From Pascua guehoae (Eukaryota > Basidiomycota > Tremellomycetes > Trichosporonales > Trichosporonaceae): a DNA stretch of 24,551 nt. Position numbers and translations under genes: made by a program. Positions within the stretch are counted from its first letter, which is position 1, and each line of letters starts with the position of its first letter. The stretch is from assembly GCA_001600415.1 (NCBI GenBank), contig BCJX01000011.1, positions 1,193,254 through 1,217,804 of the forward strand, given 5' to 3'. Shown piece by piece: positions 19,002 through 24,551 of the stretch. Under the pieces are notes generated by a model. That model was given only the letters and a program-made list of their open reading frames with translations. It was not told the origin of the DNA and made no database searches.

Positions 19002-22000
19002 TTTAGCTTGATGCCAAGGCTTGAAATGATGGCTCTCCACAGTTGTGAACTGAAGATTGATCCTCTATCAGATGTAATTTCTGAAGGGATGCCATGGAGA
19101 CAGATGATGTGTTGGCGAAACATCTTCACAAGTTGTAGTGTGTCAAACCCCTTTTCCACAAAAGGAATGAAGTGGGCTTGTATTGTGAGGTGATCTGGAG
19201 TCATGTCCTTGCGAAGGGGCCAGCTTGATGGCATCCATGGAGATGGATTGCCATGGGCGACTTGGGATTGGCAGTGGTTGGAGGGGGCCGTAGTGTTTGT
19301 GTCACGGCACCTTGTCATGCATGCAGGTATGACAACCATTCACATAGGTGTTGATGAACGTGCAAAGTCAGGGCCAGTAATAGTGTCGTGAAGCGAGTTT
19401 GTAGGTTTTCGCTTGGCCTGGGTGGCCAGCTGTTGGCAGATTGTGGACTTGGCGAATGATGTCCAGTTTGAGTTGTTGATTGTTGGGGACATATATGAGG
19501 TTGCCAAAATAGATGATGCCTTCATATGTGCTGAAGGGTTCGAGTTCGTTTTTGATTTTGCTGGAGTGAGGGAGTGTTGGATTTTCGAGGTAGGGTATGA
19601 GCTCTTTGAGAGTCTCATCCTTGGGCTGGAGGTTGCGAAGTTGGGACATGATGGACAAATTGGGTGGTGAATTGTCGGAATCGTCAGGAGGTGGTGTGGT
19701 TGAACTTGAAGTGGCCAAAATTTTGAATTGGTTGGGCTTGAGAAGTGTTCGTGGGGGTGCCTCAGCAGCCCTACTCCCCTCCTGAAGGTCTTGACGTCTT
19801 GTCAAGGCATCAGGTTTGCCCATCTTGGTGCCAGGATGATATACGATTGTGAAGTCGAAATGAGCCAGGGGTTCAGCCCATCTGGCTTGGCGGCGATTGA
19901 GAACCTTGGAGGTGGTGAAATATTCAAGGTTCTTGTGGTTAGTGTAGACCATGATGTTTGGTGAACCTTCGAGGTATGCACGCCAGTGCTTGAATGCTTC
20001 CACGATTGCAAGCATTTCCTTGTCATACATTTTGTAGTTGAGTTCGGGGTCGGATAGTTTTCGTGAGTAATAGGCCACTGGGTAGAGTTTATTGTCAATG
20101 GAGTGTGATAGTATGCCTGCTATCGCAAAGTCAGATGCGTTGGTTTCGATGACGATTGGTTTCGTAGGCTGGAAGTGTTGGAGTATTGGTGCAGTGGTGA
20201 AAGCCGATTTGAGAGTGACGAATGCTTGCTGTTCTTGGTCATCCCATACGAACTTAACCTCCTTGCGGAGAAGTAGTGTTAATGGGCTGGTGACCTTTGA
20301 ATAGCTCTTGATGAAGTGCCTGTAGAAGTTTGTGAACCCGAGGAAGGATTGAACATCACTGATGTTTTTTGGTGTTGGCTAGGTAATAATCGCTTTGACT
20401 TTCTTGGGGTCCATACTAATGCCTTTATCAGAGACAATGTATCCCAAGAATTCGATTGAGTGCTTGAAGAATTCGCACTTCTCTGCGTTCACCCACAGAG
20501 AGTGTTGTCCAAGTCATTTCAAGACCATCTTCACATGATTAACATGTTCGTCCCTTGTTTTGGAGTTGATGAGGATATCATCCAAGTAGACGATGATAAA
20601 GATGTCCAGGAAATCGTGGAGAGTGTCATTGATGAGGTTTTGGAATGAAGACGGTGCGTTCGTTAAACCAAAGGGCATGGCATTGTATTTGAATAGGCCA
20701 TAGTGGGTGCACAATGCTGTCTTCCATCTGTCACCTCTCTTGATGCGAATGAGGTTGTAGGCAGCGCGAAGGTCGATTTTCATAAACCAGGAGGCTTGTT
20801 GAAGTCGGTCCAGTGATTCTTGAATGAGGGGCAAGGGGTACCAACTTTTTCATGTAATTTTGTTGAGGGCATGATCGTCAAGACAGAGGCGAAGTGAGCC
20901 ATCTGCTTTCTTGACAAAGAGGATTGGCGATCCAGCGGGTGAGACAGAAGGACTAACAAATCGCTTCTGGAGGTTTTCCTTGAGGTATTTGTTGAGAGCT
21001 TTCAGCTCAACTTCGGAAAGCGAATAGATGGGACCAAACTTGGGTTGTGTATTCCCTTCAAGTTCAATCGCATGATCATATGCGCCATGTTCCAGGAGCT
21101 TTTCAGAGTTCTTCTTGTCGAATACAGGGAGGAAATCATGGAATTCGATGGGTACTTGTCGGCGGAGTAACCCAATATCGCATGGTTGTTTGTTGTCATC
21201 ACCCTCAGCTGGAGGAGGGTCAATGAGACCAGAGACTTGATTTGTAATGCTGACACCATAAAGACAGGAAGTCTTCAGAGCAGAGTGAAATCCTGCTGCT
21301 GAGACAAGTGAAATCTTAAGAGGTTTCACAGGGATGTCTGCTTGTGGAATTGTTGAGCCAGACCTGGAGTTGTTCACCTGTGGAATTGTCGAGCCGAACC
21401 TGGATGGATTGTCTGCTTGTGGAATTATCAAGCCAGACCCAGAGCTGTTCGCCTGTTGAATGGTCAGGCCAAACCTGGAGGCATCTGCTTGTTGAATGGT
21501 CAAGCCAGATGATGGTGTTGAATTTTGAGGTGCCAAATGGTTGGACTGGATGTGTGAAGCTGCAGCTGTTTCACTTGACAGGATGCTGGACTGGATGTTC
21601 TTGATGTGCGAACCTGGAGCATTTTTGCTCGACAGGGTGCCAGAGTTGCTGGAGTTTGTGTGCGTACCTGGAGCAGTCTTGCTTGACAGGTTGCTGGACT
21701 TGATGGAGGTGCTGGATGCCAAAGAACACTGTTGATGACAGTGTGGGAACGTAATGGACTGGGTTGTCCAATTAACCAAGGGGTGGTGCGCTGTGAGCCA
21801 CGGGAGGCCCAGAATAACAGGATATTCACCGATTGAGGTAATGTCAAGGGAAATCGTTTCCTCATGACCTGGGATGGATATCTTGATGGGGGCAGTGTGG
21901 TGTGTGATGGGACCAGTCGCGATAGGTTGGCCATCTACCACCTGGACTTCAAGAGGGGTACTCTTGGTGACTTGAGGAATTTTCGTGGCAGTGAGGAATT

Positions 22001-22226
22001 CGGGGTTGATGAAGCTGTTCGTAGCTCCTGAATCAATCATGGCATATGTGTCATATTCACTGTTGTTGTGTGAGATGGTGATGGGCAGGCAGAGATGTTC
22101 CTGCAAAGTGGTGGGTGGAGTTGGTGATTTTGCTGATTTCATTGTCATTGTAGCCATAATTGTGTGTCCAGAGGAATGAATGACCATATGGTTGCCCTTG
22201 TTTGGGCCCCAGGAGAGGGGGCAGGC
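19002..22226 (-). pseudogene. pol: E4 Pol: PR-linker-RT-RNase H-partial integrase
   Basis: Protease has MIDSGATNSFI. A long Ser/Gln/Pro linker with internal repeats precedes RT (VPIEFHDFLPVF). RT keeps [10 protein letters not shown] and YLDD (20577-20588). RNase H has Asn in place of two catalytic Asp residues: ETNASD and VYTNHKNL. Integrase has the HNLPTAGH...CHTC finger, SMDAIK and TSDRGSIF, then ends at SLGIKLN. In-frame stops are TGA 20850-20852, TGA 20514-20516, TAG 20379-20381, TGA 19368-19370 and TGA 19302-19304. Each differs from CGA or TGG by one transition and lies where Arg or Trp is typical. After the last stop a deletion of a few codons with a frame change occurs near 19220 (motif LVIVDRLT reduced to DHLT). 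The copy is dead; the domain calls are firm. Confidence 0.9.
21342..21515 (-). repeat. Coding minisatellite, 36-39 bp units, in the E4 Pol linker
   Basis: About 4.5 units of 36 or 39 bp encode repeats of 12-13 residues such as SGLTIQQADAS, SGLIIPQADNP and SGSTIPQADIP, between protease and RT. All unit lengths are multiples of three, so the frame is kept. Just before it (about 21570-21720) a second set of repeats encodes LSSKTAPGTHTNS-like units of 17-18 residues. Both sets are low-complexity and probably disordered spacers. Confidence 0.75.
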
Positions 22227-22268
22227 TTATGCCTGGGGCTTATGCCTGGGGCTTGCCTGGGGCTTGCC
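22225..22268. repeat. Short tandem repeats at the E4 gag/pol boundary
   Basis: GCTTATGCCTGGG occurs twice and a shorter form, GCTTGCCTGGG, follows twice. On the minus strand one unit supplies the TAA (22227-22229) that separates Gag from Pol in an otherwise continuous frame. Confidence 0.7.
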
Positions 22269-23309
22269 ATTTAAAGCACTGGGCTTTTGGCCATTGGCAT
22301 AGACTTTCGCCTTGGACATGTTGAGCTTGGGATGTGAAGGGCATTCGTTTGCCATGTGGCCAGGTTTGCCACAGTTGAGGCAAAGATTGTTGTTCTGGCA
22401 ATAGTCCTTCTCTTTCTGGGAGAGAGTTGTGAACCGAGGACAAATGCTGTCGATTTCCATGGGAGTGCCACAATTGTCGGTGAAGGTGGAGGTGTTGGCT
22501 GGACGGAATGCGGGTGTGTTGAATGGAAGTCATGGCTTGAAGTTCGTGGTGCAGAATTGCATGTTGGTCCTAGGAGTTGCCAATGACTTGCAGAATTGGA
22601 ACAGGAGATCGTCCCACTTGATGGAATCATTGACCAGATCCTCAAATGATGAGAATGCTTGTGGGGTCAAGATCTTGTATTTGACATCTTCTTTAAGGCC
22701 ATCAAAGAATGTCTGGTAAAGTGCAGTATCGTCCCAGCCTAGGTAGGCTGCATGGCGGCGGAATTCAGTGGCATAATGAGAGGCGGATCCAGTTTGGCAA
22801 AGTGTCTTGAGTTTCGCACGGGAGTTCTCGATGATGTTGCTGTCTCCAAATTGTTTGGCGAATTGTTGCTGGAACAGGGTGTATGATTTGGTCCAAGGAG
22901 GGTGATTGTCGTAATCATATTCGAGGTAGGGTTGGAACCAGAGATAGGCTTCACCTTCAAGGAGGTTCTGCACAAAGGCGATCTTGGCTTCATCGGTGGC
23001 ATACGAACGTGGTTGAATTCGAAATATGTTGTTGCACTTTTCGATGAAGGACTTTGATTCGTCTCTGTGACCAGTGAAGCATTTCGGTGTGGTGAATTTT
23101 GGTTCCTTGGTCGAGATGTGCTGGCTTGTGGTTGCCAGTGATTCGAGTTGCAAGATTCGTGCGTAAAGGTCCTGGAGAATTTCGTCAGCTGAAGAAGCAA
23201 CTGGCTGCTCAGGGGGGTCCTGTTACAAGTTGCTGGATCCTTCCTGCCCAATGACAAAGAGTTGGATGGGCAGGAGAAACTGGAAGAGGTGAATGATGAA
23301 CGAAATCAT
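22227..23309 (-). pseudogene. gag: E4 Gag with premature stops
   Basis: The likely start is the ATG at 23307-23309, just after the 5' LTR leader, but a TAA at 23223-23225 follows within 30 codons. CAA is the simplest ancestor. Downstream, the frame encodes a capsid domain (TPKCFTGHRDESKSFIEKC, LLEGEAYLWF, FRRHAAYLGWDD) up to a TGA at 22530-22532. It then continues to a classic zinc knuckle, C-x2-C-x4-H-x4-C (CLNCGKPGHMANEC, 22341-22382). It ends in TAA at 22227, inside a short tandem repeat. The next codons lead, in the same frame, into protease. The hydrophobic start of the reading (ISFIIHLFQFLL) is unusual for Gag, so the start codon is less certain than the rest. Confidence 0.82.
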
Positions 23310-23719
23310 GGTGTTGGTTGGTGAATAGGATGGTCTGTGTTATGATTTGGGTGGCACAGATGACAAGGCTGTGATTTCAGTTACACAAATGGACTTACAA
23401 TGTAATCTGCTGTAGCTTTGATTGGCAAAGCAAGGATACAAGGGAGCAATGGATACTGTCGTGGATGGAGTGCACACCTGGACTGGGAATGTATTGGTGT
23501 GCTATGGGGTTGTCACTCTTTGCTGGGAACAAGAGTGCAAGACAAGGGATGACTGGGGAAAAAGGTGGAGACAAGATGTGGTAAAGGGCAAGGACTAGAC
23601 TAGAAGAGGAGTGACAAAGGTTTGGGCTATCAGGCAAGGAAACTTCAGGGGATTTGGGTGATGAAGTTGGTGTTGACTTTGTGATCCATTGCTGGGGAAG
23701 AACTATGGAAAGCCGGCTC

Positions 23720-23727
23720 CTTATATA
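23720..23727 (-). promoter_or_regulatory. TATA box of the E4 LTR
   Basis: On the minus strand CTATATAAGG lies about 410 nt upstream of the E4 gag ATG and just downstream of the CCAAT array, as expected for the LTR promoter. Confidence 0.7.
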
Positions 23728-23799
23728 GTATTTTGAATTTGCCATTTGACCAGACATGGCCATAAGACATCTACGAAGTGTCTCAGAACTTCTTTCAGA

Positions 23800-24013
23800 G
23801 ATTGGTTGTGATCCCAAGTGAGATTGGTCGCCTGGAAGCCTGGATTGGTCCTATGCATTCCTGGATTGGTCATATGGAGTCCAGGTTGGTCGTTGAGGTC
23901 TCCTTGTTGGTCGTTGTGGCAAAAGAGTGGGCAGATGTTCTGCGACAAGGAGGAAGATTGGTCATTTCCAGGTAGAAGTTCGGGTGATGTGTGGCGAAGG
24001 TTGCAGGATTGGT
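23800..24013 (-). promoter_or_regulatory. Phased array of CCAAT boxes in the E4 LTR U3
   Basis: On the plus strand GATTGGTC-type words (CCAAT on the minus strand) have their ATTGG core at 23801, 23823, 23844, 23865, 23957 and 24008. One-base variants (GTTGG) lie at 23885 and 23906. The first six sites are spaced 22, 21, 21, 20 and 21 bp, about two helical turns. CCAAT boxes are bound by the HAP/NF-Y complex in fungi. The array lies 75-290 bp upstream of the TATA box. Confidence 0.7.
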
Positions 24014-24265
24014 CATAGTTGTATGGGATTGCCAACCCTGTCTTGGAAGAGCCTTGAGGGTGTTGTACAAGAAGTTCCCCAGCACAATGGAGACTTGAAC
24101 AAAGAAGACTGGAATGGGAGTAGGGAATGTGATAGTTGTTTCATGGTTTGTTGGTTTTGTGTTTTGGAGTTCTGGAAGGCAATTTGGATTCATAGTACAT
24201 TCATTTGTATTTGTAGCTTGAGGTCTTGGTAGTGCGAATAGTCAAGTTCATATTGGATTATGACA

Positions 24266-24551
24266 TTCAGTGTCAGATGCAGTCCAATAATGTGTGGACA
24301 GGATATCTATTGTTTACCAGTTTGTGGCATGCTGCAATTCATGTTGGAGCTGTTGTCAGTGCNGGTAATGATGTACAGTCATCAACCGGGGGTGTCGGAT
24401 AGTCCGGGCATAGTATACAGTGTGGCTGGACATTGTCCAGTACCTGGCAGATTACGTAGAGTCTGTAGTGAGGGTGTGGAACATTGTACAGTAAGGTTGT
24501 GGATACAGTGAGCATGCAATCTTCACCATGAATGTCCGTAGAGGTGGTCCT
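24266..24551. other. Right flank of E4, nothing recognised
   Basis: This is unassigned sequence outside the E4 LTR, with one N at 24363 and four TACAGT words (about 24374, 24415, 24487 and 24505). No gene, LTR terminus or RNA gene is supported. Confidence 0.4.

Larger units (their letters stand above)
19002..24265 (-). mobile_element. E4: Ty3/gypsy element truncated in integrase
   Basis: The minus-strand order is 5' LTR (23338-24265), short leader, gag, protease, linker, RT, RNase H and partial integrase. It ends inside integrase, between the second catalytic Asp and the catalytic Glu, where the E5 LTR abuts. Gag and Pol share one reading frame, unlike E1 and E2. Many nonsense codons and one frameshift make it inactive. 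Confidence 0.85.
23338..24265 (-). repeat. E4 5' LTR (928 bp, candidate boundaries)
   Basis: On the plus strand it starts TGTTATGATTT and ends GGATTATGACA. These are inverted repeats differing by transitions only, with TG...CA ends, and the block lies 28 nt before the gag ATG. A TATA box and an upstream CCAAT array read toward gag on the minus strand, consistent with U3. No 3' copy is available for comparison because that end of E4 is lost. Confidence 0.6.

Noticed and set aside
19203..19670. Plus-strand open frames opposite E4 Pol
   Set aside because: They are antisense shadows of RNase H and integrase coding, with no independent support.
23399..24458. Alternative E4 LTR from TGTAATCTGC to GCAGATTACG
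   Set aside because: The right end lacks the CA terminus. The 23338-24265 pair has proper TG...CA ends and lies closer to gag.

Overview
The window is a eukaryotic, almost certainly filamentous-fungal and probably basidiomycete, repeat cluster. Nearly all recognisable coding sequence is Ty3/gypsy (Metaviridae-type) LTR retrotransposon. Three integrases or integrase remnants end in a chromodomain, as in fungal chromoviruses. Short GT-AG introns and TATA-box promoters also fit a fungus. No bacterial features, rRNA, tRNA or CRISPR arrays were found. The species cannot be named from the sequence.

Layout from left to right. (1) 1-3058, plus strand: gag and the start of pol of element E1, entering from outside the window and cut off inside reverse transcriptase (RT). 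It is joined to 3059-3561, an unrelated acidic, low-complexity ORF. (2) 3718-9285, minus strand: element E2, with 5' LTR, gag, and pol carrying protease (PR), RT, RNase H, integrase and chromodomain. It is nearly full length but broken by in-frame TGA codons and one gag frameshift, and no 3' LTR was found. (3) 9286-12660: a non-retroelement island with a hairpin-rich block, a decayed Ala/Asp-rich gene with a Cys-rich end, a small Cys-rich gene with an intron, and degenerate non-coding repeats. (4) 12661-15347, minus strand: element E3, a pol remnant running from RT to chromodomain, cut at 15347/15348 by an LTR-like block (15348-16319). (5) 16320-17052: spacer with a 71-bp minisatellite and CACGTG palindromes. 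(6) 17053-19001, plus strand: element E5, with the integrase C-terminus, chromodomain, polypurine tract and 3' LTR, itself split by a 618-bp solo LTR with a perfect 5-bp target-site duplication. (7) 19002-24265, minus strand: element E4, with 5' LTR, gag and pol, truncated in integrase where the E5 LTR abuts it.

The nesting gives a relative chronology: E4, then E5 into or against E4, then the solo LTR into E5. E2, E3 and E4 each carry nonsense codons that differ by one transition from CGA, CAA or TGG. This is the footprint of cytosine deamination (a RIP-like process or CpG methylation), so all three are dead for autonomous transposition.

The parts most worth a second look are the solo LTR insertion, the deamination-type inactivation, the 21-bp-phased CCAAT array in the E4 LTR, and the Cys-rich gene at 11721-12102. 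In that gene a TGA occupies a predicted cysteine position and overlaps an alternative splice donor. I see no convincing new defence or metabolic system.
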